Assembly (NCBI GenBank): GCA_964646465.1
Contig: CAZYEN010000029.1
Span: 1-64,000, forward strand
Length of the DNA stretch: 64,000 nt
Direction of reading: 5' to 3'
From: CALRBF01 sp964646465
GTDB taxonomy: Bacteria > Patescibacteriota > Minisyncoccia > SW-4-49-11
The translations under genes were made by a program, and so were the position numbers. Shown here one piece after another: positions 52,477 through 61,402 of this stretch. Numbering within the stretch: the stretch's first letter is position 1; each line of letters opens with the position of its first letter. The notes beneath the pieces are model-generated. The model searched no databases and was not told the DNA's origin. It worked only from the letters and a program-made list of their open reading frames with translations.

Positions 52477-53550
52477 ATGGCAAAGAATAAATCCAAATCT
52501 ACAGACAAGATTAGTAAGAATGATAAAATACAATCAGTATTAGAAGATATAAAAAGTAAATTCGGAGATGAGTCAATGATGAAATTGGGAGATGTCAAAA
52601 AAGTTGACATTAAAGCTTATTCAACTGGATCTATTTCTCTTGATAGAGCTCTTGGAATTGGCGGAATGCCACAAGGAAGAATTATAGAAATTTATGGGCC
52701 AGAATCCAGTGGTAAAACCACTATTTGTTTGCAAGTAATTGCTAATGCCCAAAAAGAAGGAGGAGTGGCTGCTTTTATAGATACAGAACATGCTTTGGAT
52801 CCAGAATATGCAAAAAAATTAAAAGTTAATACGGATGATCTTTTGATTTCTCAGCCTAATACAGGAGAGGAAGCTTTATCTATTGTAGAGGCTTTGGTGC
52901 ATTCAGGGAATGTAGATATTATTGTATTAGACTCAGTTGCTGCTATTGTTCCTAAAGCAGAAATTGAGGGTGATATGGGAGACTCACATGTAGCAATTCA
53001 GGCCAGATTAATGTCCCAGGCTCTTCGTAAGTTAACAGCTATTTCAGCTAAAGCTAATACTACAATTATTTTTACCAATCAAACTCGTATGAAAATTGGA
53101 ATGATGGGATATGGTAGTCCAGTTGAAACTCCAGGTGGTAAAGCTTTAAAATTTTATGCTTCAGTTAGAATAGAAATTAAAAGAGTAGCTCAGATTAAGA
53201 AAGGAGAAGAGGTTATTGGAGCTAGAACTAAAGCTAAAATTGTTAAGAATAAAGTTGCTGCACCATTCAAGGTTGCAGAATTTGATATTATGTATAATGA
53301 GGGAGTCTCTCTTGAGACAGATTTAATTAATTTGGCACTTAAAGTGGGTGTTCTTAAGAAAAAAGGTACATATATTCAAGATTTAGAAGGTAATACTTTA
53401 GGTCAAGGTTTAGAATCAGCTAGAAAAGCCTTAAGAGATAATCCGGAGTTATTACAGCAAGTATATGCTGATGTATTAGCTAAGGAAGATGCTAATATTG
53501 ATAGTATAGATACGGTTGATAGTGTCATTGCTAATTCTGTGGAAGAGTAA
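52477..53550 (+). CDS. recA: RecA recombinase
   Basis: The 357-residue protein has Walker A GPESSGKTT near residue 77, the Glu of DTEHALDP, Walker B IIVLDSVAAIVPKAE, and TNQTRMKIGMMGYGSPVETPGG, all normal for RecA. The C-terminal tail is short and acidic. The phosphoglycerate mutase gene follows after two bases, an unusual partner. Confidence 0.98.
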   Translation: MAKNKSKSTDKISKNDKIQSVLEDIKSKFGDESMMKLGDVKKVDIKAYSTGSISLDRALGIGGMPQGRIIEIYGPESSGKTTICLQVIANAQKEGGVAAFIDTEHALDPEYAKKLKVNTDDLLISQPNTGEEALSIVEALVHSGNVDIIVLDSVAAIVPKAEIEGDMGDSHVAIQARLMSQALRKLTAISAKANTTIIFTNQTRMKIGMMGYGSPVETPGGKALKFYASVRIEIKRVAQIKKGEEVIGARTKAKIVKNKVAAPFKVAEFDIMYNEGVSLETDLINLALKVGVLKKKGTYIQDLEGNTLGQGLESARKALRDNPELLQQVYADVLAKEDANIDSIDTVDSVIANSVEE

Positions 53551-53552
53551 AT

Positions 53553-54311
53553 ATGGCTTATACCTTAGTGTTAATGCGACATGGAGAGAGTGTTTGGAAT
53601 CAGCTAGATAAATTTACTGGTTGGACTGATGTTGAATTATCTACTAAAGGTATTCAAGAAGCGAAAACAGCTGGGGTAATGTTGCTACAAAATGGTTTTG
53701 AATTTGATATAGCTTATACTTCTATGTTAGATAGAGCTATAGATACATTACAATATGCATTAGAAGGAGCCCATATGACCTGGATACCTGTCGTTAAGGA
53801 CTGGCATCTCAACGAAAGACATTATGGCGGTTTGCAGGGTAAAAATAAAGCTGAATCTATAGATGAATTTGGAGAGTATCAGGTAAAAGTGTGGAGAAGA
53901 GCATTTGCTATTAAACCTCCATTATTATCTGAGTATGATTCTAGATATCCTGCTAATGATGAGAGATACATTGATATCCCAGCTGAACAACTTCCTATTG
54001 GAGAGTCTCTCAAGGATACTTTAGATAGAGTTCAGCCATATTGGGAATCAGAGTTAAAACCAGCTATTTTATCTGGCAAAAGGTTAGTTATTTCAGCTCA
54101 CGGTAATAGTTTAAGAGCTCTGTTGAAATTTTTAGAAAATATTTCAGATAATAAAATTATTGATATAGAAATACCAACTGGAAATCCATTGATTTATGAA
54201 TTAGAAGAACATACATTAAAAGTTTTAAAGAAATATTACTTAATAGATATAAAAAATAAAAGTAATAAAAATATATTTAGTAAATTGAAATCTATTTTTA
54301 AATTAACTTAA
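53553..54311 (+). CDS. gpmA: 2,3-bisphosphoglycerate-dependent phosphoglycerate mutase
   Basis: The 252-residue enzyme swaps 3- and 2-phosphoglycerate. The phospho-His block is LMRHGESVWNQLDKFTGW, the acid/base Glu88 is in HLNERHYGG, and the second His is in SAHGNSLRALLKF. All catalytic residues are present. It is in an operon with recA, a second paralogue and leuS. Confidence 0.95.
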   Translation: MAYTLVLMRHGESVWNQLDKFTGWTDVELSTKGIQEAKTAGVMLLQNGFEFDIAYTSMLDRAIDTLQYALEGAHMTWIPVVKDWHLNERHYGGLQGKNKAESIDEFGEYQVKVWRRAFAIKPPLLSEYDSRYPANDERYIDIPAEQLPIGESLKDTLDRVQPYWESELKPAILSGKRLVISAHGNSLRALLKFLENISDNKIIDIEIPTGNPLIYELEEHTLKVLKKYYLIDIKNKSNKNIFSKLKSIFKLT

Positions 54312-54314
54312 ATT

Positions 54315-54992
54315 ATGTCAAAGATTATTTTAGTAAGACATGGTGATAGTCAATGGGATCAAGAAAATAGATTTATAGGTTGGGTAGATGTTCCGTTATT
54401 GGAAAGGAAAGATTTACTTAAGAATATAGGTAACGTATTATTAAATAATAATACGGATATAGATGTTGTTATAACATCAACATTAGAAAGATCAATTGTA
54501 AGTGCTTGGACTATTATGAATAGTATGTATCATTCTTGGATAACAGAAATACATGATTGGCGACTAAACCCAAGACATTATGGAATAATACAGGGCTTAA
54601 CCTATCAAGAGGCTATTTTAAAATACCCTAATATTAATGAGATTAATTTGAGTTGGGATCAAACGGTAAACCCAATTGCATTAGATGATAAAAATCATCC
54701 CAGGTATGATAGGAGGTATTCTAATGTAGAACCAGAAAAATTACCTTCAGTTGAAAGTTTAAAAGATGTTTATTCAAGGGTAGAGACTTTCATTACAGAT
54801 GTCTTATTGCCAATCTTGGCTAAAAATGAGAATATTTTAATTGTTGCTCATCATGATAGTATTCGTTCTATATTAAAATATTTTCAAAAATTATCGATTG
54901 AGGATACTATTGCATTTAATATTAATCCTTCTCATTCTATAGTATTAGAGTATGATGCTAATACAGGAATATCAACTCAATCTCTCTTATAA
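54315..54992 (+). CDS. Phosphoglycerate mutase-like paralogue lacking the catalytic Glu
   Basis: The 225-residue protein is clearly a GpmA paralogue: LVRHGDSQWDQENRFIGW at the N-terminus, DWRLNPRHYG in the middle and VAHHDSIRSILKYF near the end. The catalytic Glu of LNERHYG is replaced by Pro86, and AHGNS has become AHHDS. Both His residues remain, so it might still act as a phosphatase or bind ligand, but normal mutase activity is unlikely. It starts three bases after gpmA and probably arose from it by tandem duplication. Confidence 0.85.
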   Translation: MSKIILVRHGDSQWDQENRFIGWVDVPLLERKDLLKNIGNVLLNNNTDIDVVITSTLERSIVSAWTIMNSMYHSWITEIHDWRLNPRHYGIIQGLTYQEAILKYPNINEINLSWDQTVNPIALDDKNHPRYDRRYSNVEPEKLPSVESLKDVYSRVETFITDVLLPILAKNENILIVAHHDSIRSILKYFQKLSIEDTIAFNINPSHSIVLEYDANTGISTQSLL

Positions 54993-55014
54993 ATATAATT
55001 AAATTATTGAGTAT

Positions 55015-57984
55015 ATGTATAATCATAGAATTATTGAACAGAAATGGGTTCAAAAGTGGTCCGAGGGATTTGTAGATTACACAATTAATCCTCAAACATC
55101 TGAGGATAAAAAATATATTTTAGTTGAATTCCCTTTCCCTTCAGGAGCTGGACTTCATGTAGGACATATCAGAAGTTATGTAGCTCAGGACATTAAAGCT
55201 AGAATATATAGAATGCAAGGAAATCAGGTGTTATATCCCATAGGTTGGGATGCTTTTGGTTTGCCAACAGAAAATTATGCTATTAAAAATAATATATCCC
55301 CAGCAGTAGCAACAGCAGATAATATAAAGAATTTTAAAAAACAATTAGCAGTCCTAGGGTTGTCTTTTGATTGGAGTCGTGAAATCAATACCACTGACCC
55401 TAAATATTATAAATGGACTCAATGGATTTGGCTACAAATGTTTAAGTCAGGCCTTGCCTATCAAGATACCACTCAAGTTTGGTGGTGTGAAGAATTAAAG
55501 ACTGTCTTAGCTAATGAAGAGGTGATTGATGGTAAATCAGAGCGGGGAGGACATCCTTGTATTAGAGTTCCACTTCGGCAATGGATGTTAGCTATTACTA
55601 AGTATGCAGATAGATTAGACCGAGATTTAGAAAAAGTAGATTATTTACCAATTATCAAAACTCAACAAAGAAATTGGATAGGACGTAGTGAGGGGTTTGA
55701 GTTAAAATTTCAAGTTCAAGATATAGATCAGAATATAGAAATATTCACCACTAGAATCGATACTATTTTTGGAGTGACTTTTTTAGTTTTAGCTCCGGAA
55801 CATCCACTTTTAGATAAAATTGTAAAAGCAGAATATAAGAATCAAGTTAAAGAGTATCAAGAGCAAACAAAATCTAAAAGTGATCTTGACAGACAACAAA
55901 GTAAAGATAAAACCGGGGTATTTACTGGAGCTTATGCTATACATCCACTAACAGAAGAACTAATCCCAATTTGGATAGCTGATTATGTATTGGCAAGTTA
56001 TGGTACAGGGGCTATAATGGCGGTCCCTGCCCACGATGAGAGAGATCAGGAATTTGCCAAAGAGTTTGGATTATCTATTAAGCAGGTAGTTGCTCAATAT
56101 ACTACTCTTACAGGGCAAGATGCTCCAAAGAGTGATGAAAATATTGTGGAATTTGATGCTGCAACGGTAATTATTAAACATTGGGTAGAAGAGTTATATT
56201 ATGTCGTTCAATTTAGTAATAAAGCACAAGGTTTTGTTGGGGGGCATGTTGAATTAGGTGAGACAACAGAACAAACCGCAATTCGTGAGACGGCAGAAGA
56301 ATCTGGATATATAGATATTAAAAATATTGAGCAGCTTATAGCACATGCATATGGCCGTGGATATAAGCCACGTAAATCAAGAGAGGAATTATGCCATGAT
56401 TCTCTTTACTTAATACATTTGAAAAGTGGTGAGAGGGTTGATGTTAATGATCATGAGATTAAAAATGGTGACTGGCTGAGTGCAGAAGAAATTGTAAGAT
56501 CACAATTATTTTCTGATGGACACCGTTTATTTTTTGAATATTATCTCAATCAAAAACCATTTACAGGGTATGGAAAACTTGTTAACTCAGGAGAATTTGA
56601 TGGACTATTTTCAGAAGAGGCAAAGAAATCTATTATTACAATATTAGAAGAGCAAAATATCGGACACAGAAAAGTCCAATATAAACTTCGTGATTGGGTT
56701 TTCTCCAGACAAAGATATTGGGGAGAACCATTTCCTATTGTTTGGATAATTGAAGAGCATTATAAAAAAATATCAGGAGAGATTGCTAGATTTTTACCTA
56801 GTCAAGCAGTAACTAGAGAAATAGAGGGGGTATTGCAGTATGCTGTCCCAATTGCAGTTTCAGATTTGCCATTAGAATTACCAGAAGTAGATTCTTATGT
56901 CCCTCAAGGATTAGGTGAAAGCCCATTAGCTCAAGCTACAGATTGGTTAGAAGTTTGGTATAATGTCCAAACTGGCCAAGCCATATCCAGGCAAAATCAC
57001 AAGCCAGATAGTAATTGGGTAGAAGCCTTACGAGAAACCGATACAATGCCTAATTGGGCAGGAAGTTCTTGGTATTATCTTAGATATATTGATCCTAATA
57101 ATGATGAGAAATTAGCTGACCCAGAATTATTAAAAAATTGGCTACCAGTATACTTATATAATGGAGGAATGGAGCATGTTACATTACATCTATTATATTC
57201 AAGATTTTGGCATAAATTTTTATATGATATTGGAGTAGTCCATACCATAGAACCATATCAGACCAGAATTAAGCACGGTATGATTTTAGCTGAAGGTGGT
57301 GTAAAAATGTCCAAGTCCAAAGGGAATACTGTTGACCCGATTGAAATGGTAGAGTCATTTGGAGCAGATTCTCTGAGAGTTTATGAAATGTTTATGGGGC
57401 CTTATGATGAAGCCATAGCTTGGGACACTAAAGGTTTAATTGGATGTAGTCGCTTTTTAAAAAGAATCTATCAATGGGTAAATGATATGAAAGAGCAAAA
57501 ATTACAACCCAATAATGATAAAGCTAATCTAGACTATGAGACACATTCATTAATCAAGAAAATTACTCAAGATATAGATAATCAGAAATATAATACTTGT
57601 GTTAGTAGTTTGATGGAATATCTTAATTTATACAATACTCAAGATATAGGTATAGATAATATTAAAATATATATTAAATTATTAGCTCCATTTGCCCCAC
57701 ATTTAACAGAAGAATTATGGGAAATAGTAGGGGAGAAGAATACAGTACATAAGTCCATATGGCCAATTTATGATGATACTAAATTAGTCCAAAGCCAGTT
57801 AGATTATCAAATCCATATCAATGGTAAAATGCGAGATATCATCACAGTATCGAATGCATCCAACGAGGAAGAAATTCAAATACAAGCCCTCAACTCAGAC
57901 AAAGTAAAACATATTCTGTCAGACAATATTCCAAAAAAAATTATAATAAATCAAGATAAACAAATAGTAATAATTATTGTATAG
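55015..57984 (+). CDS. leuS: Leucyl-tRNA synthetase with inserted Nudix domain
   Basis: At 989 residues it is longer than the usual 860. Canonical parts are the HIGH region GLHVGHIRSY, the editing-domain motifs FTTRIDTIFG and GTGAIMAVPAHDERD, RDWVFSRQRYWGEP, and KMSKSKGN. Residues 362-519 are an extra Nudix domain, with G-x5-E-x7-RETAEESGY starting at Gly410, inserted inside the editing domain after LSIKQVV and before GKLVNSGEFDGL. Metal-binding Glu residues of the Nudix box are present, so the insert may be an active pyrophosphohydrolase. A terminator follows. Confidence 0.95.
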   Translation: MYNHRIIEQKWVQKWSEGFVDYTINPQTSEDKKYILVEFPFPSGAGLHVGHIRSYVAQDIKARIYRMQGNQVLYPIGWDAFGLPTENYAIKNNISPAVATADNIKNFKKQLAVLGLSFDWSREINTTDPKYYKWTQWIWLQMFKSGLAYQDTTQVWWCEELKTVLANEEVIDGKSERGGHPCIRVPLRQWMLAITKYADRLDRDLEKVDYLPIIKTQQRNWIGRSEGFELKFQVQDIDQNIEIFTTRIDTIFGVTFLVLAPEHPLLDKIVKAEYKNQVKEYQEQTKSKSDLDRQQSKDKTGVFTGAYAIHPLTEELIPIWIADYVLASYGTGAIMAVPAHDERDQEFAKEFGLSIKQVVAQYTTLTGQDAPKSDENIVEFDAATVIIKHWVEELYYVVQFSNKAQGFVGGHVELGETTEQTAIRETAEESGYIDIKNIEQLIAHAYGRGYKPRKSREELCHDSLYLIHLKSGERVDVNDHEIKNGDWLSAEEIVRSQLFSDGHRLFFEYYLNQKPFTGYGKLVNSGEFDGLFSEEAKKSIITILEEQNIGHRKVQYKLRDWVFSRQRYWGEPFPIVWIIEEHYKKISGEIARFLPSQAVTREIEGVLQYAVPIAVSDLPLELPEVDSYVPQGLGESPLAQATDWLEVWYNVQTGQAISRQNHKPDSNWVEALRETDTMPNWAGSSWYYLRYIDPNNDEKLADPELLKNWLPVYLYNGGMEHVTLHLLYSRFWHKFLYDIGVVHTIEPYQTRIKHGMILAEGGVKMSKSKGNTVDPIEMVESFGADSLRVYEMFMGPYDEAIAWDTKGLIGCSRFLKRIYQWVNDMKEQKLQPNNDKANLDYETHSLIKKITQDIDNQKYNTCVSSLMEYLNLYNTQDIGIDNIKIYIKLLAPFAPHLTEELWEIVGEKNTVHKSIWPIYDDTKLVQSQLDYQIHINGKMRDIITVSNASNEEEIQIQALNSDKVKHILSDNIPKKIIINQDKQIVIIIV

Positions 57985-58003
57985 TAGAGTTTGGCCTAAA
58001 ATT

Positions 58004-58027
58004 TTACCCTCTTTAAGGGTTTTTTAC
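58004..58027 (+). terminator. Rho-independent terminator of the recA-leuS operon
   Basis: TACCCT-cttta-AGGGTT followed by TTTTTA, 20 bases after the leuS stop. The remaining sequence to 58151 is AT-rich with nothing recognised. Confidence 0.75.
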
Positions 58028-58151
58028 CTCGATAGAAGAGATGATTTTAGTTAACTGAAATTTATTTCACTACGATATGGATATAATTTTTATAGCTTAG
58101 GGTTTATTCTCCTCCATACATATATTTAAAGCACCCACTTCCAAGCTAAAT

Positions 58152-59771
58152 TTAACTCTTATATCCCTTACGAATATATTCTAGTACCATGCGATGAGTA
58201 TTATAATAGCTTCCAATTAAAGATATAGCTGATCTTTGCATTTTGCTAAATTTATCTCTATCATTATAAAATACATCAATGGCATTATTAATATTGTCAT
58301 ACATACTATTAATCTCCTGATACTCATCACTGCCGGCAATTGTCCATCCATTGACATTATGTATCCCACTTTCTGGCCACCAACCATCATAGGTTGAAAT
58401 ATTCAAAACTCCATTTAAGGAGGCTTTCATACCACTTGTACCAGAGGCTTCATAGCAAATTCTTGGAGTATTCAGCCAAACATCAACTCCGCTAACTAAT
58501 AGTTTTGACATCTCCATACTATAATTTGGTAGATAAATTATTTTTAGATATTCATTATTATACTCTTTCGCAATAGATAATATTCTTTTAATGATGTCTG
58601 CACCTACTAAATCTGTATGATAGGCTTTACCGGCAAATATAATGTTAATCCCTTTATACTTTTCAGCTAAACTAACTAATCTTTCAATATCTGAAAAAAT
58701 TAAATGAGCCCTTTTATATTCAGTTGCTCTTCTAGCAAATCCGATAGTAAATGCATTGGGTAGAAAATCTATATTTGTCTGTTGTATTAGATAATTAGCT
58801 AGATTATCTTTATTAATTTGATGGGCTTGTTTTATATCTTCAGCTGGAATTCCTTCTACATATCTTAATATCTCAGGATGCATTTGCCAACTGGGAAAAT
58901 ATGATTGTAAAACCTGATTGATTGAACTCGAAACCCAAGTAGGGCTATGAATGCCATTGGTAACATAGTCAATTTTATGTTCAGGAAACATGGCAGAAGA
59001 AACCTCTTGATGTTTGGCTGATACAGCATTGGAATAGTCTGCTAAAGACAGAGCTAATCTAGTTAAATTAATTGTATCTTCAGCTTCAAAAGCTTCTTTT
59101 GGTATATTTTGTAATTGCTCTGGCTTACATATATTCCTTAGCCATTCTATTGGTAATCTAGTATGTCCCCCAATTAGAGGTGTGTGTGTGGTAAAGACAA
59201 CCTGTGCTGTTGGATGGTCTATTTCTAAAGCAATTAAAGCACTATGACTTTCATTTAGATGAAATGTATGTATTTCTGTACATCCAAGGATATTGAGAGC
59301 ATATTTACTACCAAGTCCTAATACTAATAATTGTCTTCTGAAAATTTCTGAATCGGGGGAATAAACTTTATCTGATACGGCTCTGAATTCAGCTGAGTTT
59401 TCTTCTAAGTCAGTATCTAGGAGAAGAATAGAAATTGATTTATTGGATAGGGGAGAAGTATATATAAATTCCCAGATGTTGACCTTAACTATTTCATTGG
59501 CAAGGGGTATGGTGGTTTTTCCAATTAAATTTAGGAGTTTAATATAATCCCATTCTTGGGGATGAGCAATTTGTCCATCCATATCATCTAGAGTCTGATC
59601 TAGATACCCGTGTTTATATAGTATACCAACTCCTACTACAGGTAAACCTAGATCAGCATAGCTTTTTATTGTATCTCCTGCTAGTATGCCAAGTCCTCCG
59701 GTGTATAATTTTATATCATCAGATAGCCCAAATTCCATACAAATATAGGCAGTTTTTGGTGTATAATTCAT
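58152..59771 (-). CDS. Alpha-glucan phosphorylase, short form (GT35)
   Basis: The 539-residue enzyme removes glucose 1-phosphate from alpha-1,4-glucans. Its start (AYICMEFGLSDDIKLYTGGLG) is the short-form N-terminus. VTNGIHSPTW, RRATEYKRAHL and EASGTSGMKASLNG, with the pyridoxal-phosphate Lys, are present. Short forms of about 550 residues are known from Thermus and Thermotoga. No glycogen synthase is in the window. A 9-9-9 inverted repeat covers its likely -10 box. Confidence 0.93.
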   Translation of the reverse strand: MNYTPKTAYICMEFGLSDDIKLYTGGLGILAGDTIKSYADLGLPVVGVGILYKHGYLDQTLDDMDGQIAHPQEWDYIKLLNLIGKTTIPLANEIVKVNIWEFIYTSPLSNKSISILLLDTDLEENSAEFRAVSDKVYSPDSEIFRRQLLVLGLGSKYALNILGCTEIHTFHLNESHSALIALEIDHPTAQVVFTTHTPLIGGHTRLPIEWLRNICKPEQLQNIPKEAFEAEDTINLTRLALSLADYSNAVSAKHQEVSSAMFPEHKIDYVTNGIHSPTWVSSSINQVLQSYFPSWQMHPEILRYVEGIPAEDIKQAHQINKDNLANYLIQQTNIDFLPNAFTIGFARRATEYKRAHLIFSDIERLVSLAEKYKGINIIFAGKAYHTDLVGADIIKRILSIAKEYNNEYLKIIYLPNYSMEMSKLLVSGVDVWLNTPRICYEASGTSGMKASLNGVLNISTYDGWWPESGIHNVNGWTIAGSDEYQEINSMYDNINNAIDVFYNDRDKFSKMQRSAISLIGSYYNTHRMVLEYIRKGYKS

Positions 59772-59785
59772 TTTTATTAATCTTT

Positions 59786-59812
59786 ATATGTTATTTACTA
59801 AGTATAACATAT
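59786..59812 (-). promoter_or_regulatory. Inverted repeat over the phosphorylase promoter
   Basis: ATATGTTAT, nine bases, ATAACATAT is a perfect inverted repeat. On the minus strand one arm contains TGTTATACT, an extended -10 box about 30 bases before the ATG at 59771. This is a plausible repressor site. Confidence 0.55.
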
Positions 59813-59825
59813 TATTGAAAAATAA

Positions 59826-59850
59826 AAAATCCCCAATTTGGGGAATATTT
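59826..59850 (-). terminator. Rho-independent terminator of rpmA
   Basis: The minus strand has ATTCCCC-aaatt-GGGGAT followed by TTTTTATTTTT, about 25 bases after the rpmA stop. Confidence 0.85.
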
Positions 59851-59875
59851 TATTACAGTATAAAGAAGATTATAT

Positions 59876-60148
59876 TTAGACTACGGAAACAGTTTTAACT
59901 ATTTTTCTCTTTCCAGTAAAAGATGTCTTTTTAGTGTCTTTAAATGCAATCACTCCATTGGCTACAGAATACAAAGTATCATCAGCTCCTTTCGCTACAT
60001 TTAGTCCAGGATGAAACTTGGTTCCTCTTTGTCTAATAATAATTTGTCCTTTCTCTACTTTTTGTCCAGCGTATAGTTTAACTCCAAGGTATTTTGGATT
60101 TGAATCTCGTCCTAAAGTTGTAGATCCACCAGCTTTTCTATGTGCCAT
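59876..60148 (-). CDS. rpmA: 50S ribosomal protein L27
   Basis: The 90-residue protein (ATG at 60148, MAHRKAGGSTTLGRDSN) is a standard L27, with QRGTKFHPGLNV and GADDTLYSV. It lacks the longer cleaved N-terminal extension of Firmicutes L27. It is normally next to rplU, which is not seen here; the gene is a single unit divergent from a membrane-protein gene. Confidence 0.97.
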   Translation of the reverse strand: MAHRKAGGSTTLGRDSNPKYLGVKLYAGQKVEKGQIIIRQRGTKFHPGLNVAKGADDTLYSVANGVIAFKDTKKTSFTGKRKIVKTVSVV

Positions 60149-60172
60149 ATCGAATATTATTACTATATATGA

Positions 60173-60178
60173 TATAAT
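60173..60178 (+). promoter_or_regulatory. -10 box giving a leaderless transcript
   Basis: TATAAT lies seven bases before the ATG at 60186, so transcription would begin at or next to the start codon. Confidence 0.55.
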
Positions 60179-60185
60179 AATACAT

Positions 60186-60578
60186 ATGAAACATAAATTT
60201 GTCAAGAAGATTGAAGTCTTTTTACTAGCTATGTCAGCTATATTAATAGGTGGCAGCGCTTATCTTATTGGGAATATGAATGCTCTTGAATCGAATCTAA
60301 GTGAAATCCAGATAGTTTATCCAGGTTCCATTGTTACTCAACCTGATACGACAATTAAGGGAATTAAGTCAAATCAAACTATAACTAAACCTATTGATAA
60401 TACTGTATCTACCATAGATACGGGTAAAATAGTTGCTAGTAAAAATGGTAAAAGATATTATTATCCAAATTGTGGCGGGATTAATAGAATTAAATCAGAA
60501 AATCGTATATACTTTGATACAAAGGAGCAGGCAGAAGCTAAGGGCTTGACTCTTGCTTCAGGATGTAAAGCACTATGA
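60186..60578 (+). CDS. Membrane-anchored protein with Ada-like zinc-site domain
   Basis: The 130-residue protein has one N-terminal membrane span (about residues 10-31), a Thr/Ser-rich linker and a C-terminal domain of about 50 residues: VASKNGKRYYYPNC, then IYFDTKEQAEAKGL, ending ASGCKAL. This is the Ada-type metal-binding fold often seen in secreted CPR proteins; two Cys are visible. Its function is not known. The start at 60186 is used because the in-frame codons upstream lie inside rpmA. It overlaps the FtsQ-like gene by four bases. Confidence 0.8.
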   Translation: MKHKFVKKIEVFLLAMSAILIGGSAYLIGNMNALESNLSEIQIVYPGSIVTQPDTTIKGIKSNQTITKPIDNTVSTIDTGKIVASKNGKRYYYPNCGGINRIKSENRIYFDTKEQAEAKGLTLASGCKAL

Positions 60579-61399
60579 GAAAAACTTATATTCCAAAGAC
60601 ATATAATAGAAATGAAAAAACAATTGCTAGGTCTAAATCTAGAAATTTAATTATAGATTTATTAAAGTTTATAATGGTAGCCTTGATAATAGGTGGAATT
60701 GGATATATATTGTATTCACCAATTTTAAATATAATTCGTTTTGAAGTTAACTTAGAAGACGCAGTACTGAAAGATGACATTATATCTAGAACACAAAACC
60801 TGGTAGAAGATCAAACTTATTGGTGGTATAATAATAAGAATATAATTTTACTAAAAGCTAAAGAATTAGAAAAATACTTATTACAAGAGTTTCCACAAAT
60901 TAAAAGTGCTGTAATTAAAAGAAATTTATTTGATAGAGTGATAGATTTAGATATTATACTTAGAACTGCTACTTTTTATAGTTGTTATGATGAGATCTGC
61001 TATAATATAAGTGAAGATGGCTTTAATATGGGGGCTAATCCAGTTTTAGATGCAAACTTAGTTGAAATAAAAGGATTATCTACAAAACAAGTTGGAGAAA
61101 CATTTCTCTCGGAAAGAGAAATGAATTGGCTTAAGAATATTGTAGAGGAATACAATACAATAGATAATATTAAAATTAATACTATTTATATTCAGCAAAA
61201 ATCTAAAGATAGTATAGATAGTGTTTTGGTCTATACAGAAAAGGGATATTATATTATGCTAGATTTAGATACAGATATAATTTATCAGGCACAAGTATTA
61301 AAGCAAGTATTTATTTCTCAAATTCCTTTAGAGAGGCAAAATTCATTAGAGTATATTGATTTGAGAATAAAAGATAGAGCTTATTATAAATTCAAGTAA
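60575..61399 (+). CDS. FtsQ/DivIB-like division protein
   Basis: The 274-residue protein has a basic cytoplasmic start, one membrane span (about residues 30-52), a POTRA-like region (VIKRNLFDRVIDLDIILRTATF near 110) and a C-terminal part ending SLEYIDLRIKDRAYYKFK, which matches the FtsQ end motif (YIDLR-x-G-x-YYK). The fit is by topology and this motif; overall identity to model FtsQ would be low. Confidence 0.7.
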   Translation: MRKTYIPKTYNRNEKTIARSKSRNLIIDLLKFIMVALIIGGIGYILYSPILNIIRFEVNLEDAVLKDDIISRTQNLVEDQTYWWYNNKNIILLKAKELEKYLLQEFPQIKSAVIKRNLFDRVIDLDIILRTATFYSCYDEICYNISEDGFNMGANPVLDANLVEIKGLSTKQVGETFLSEREMNWLKNIVEEYNTIDNIKINTIYIQQKSKDSIDSVLVYTEKGYYIMLDLDTDIIYQAQVLKQVFISQIPLERQNSLEYIDLRIKDRAYYKFK

Positions 61400-61402
61400 T
61401 CT

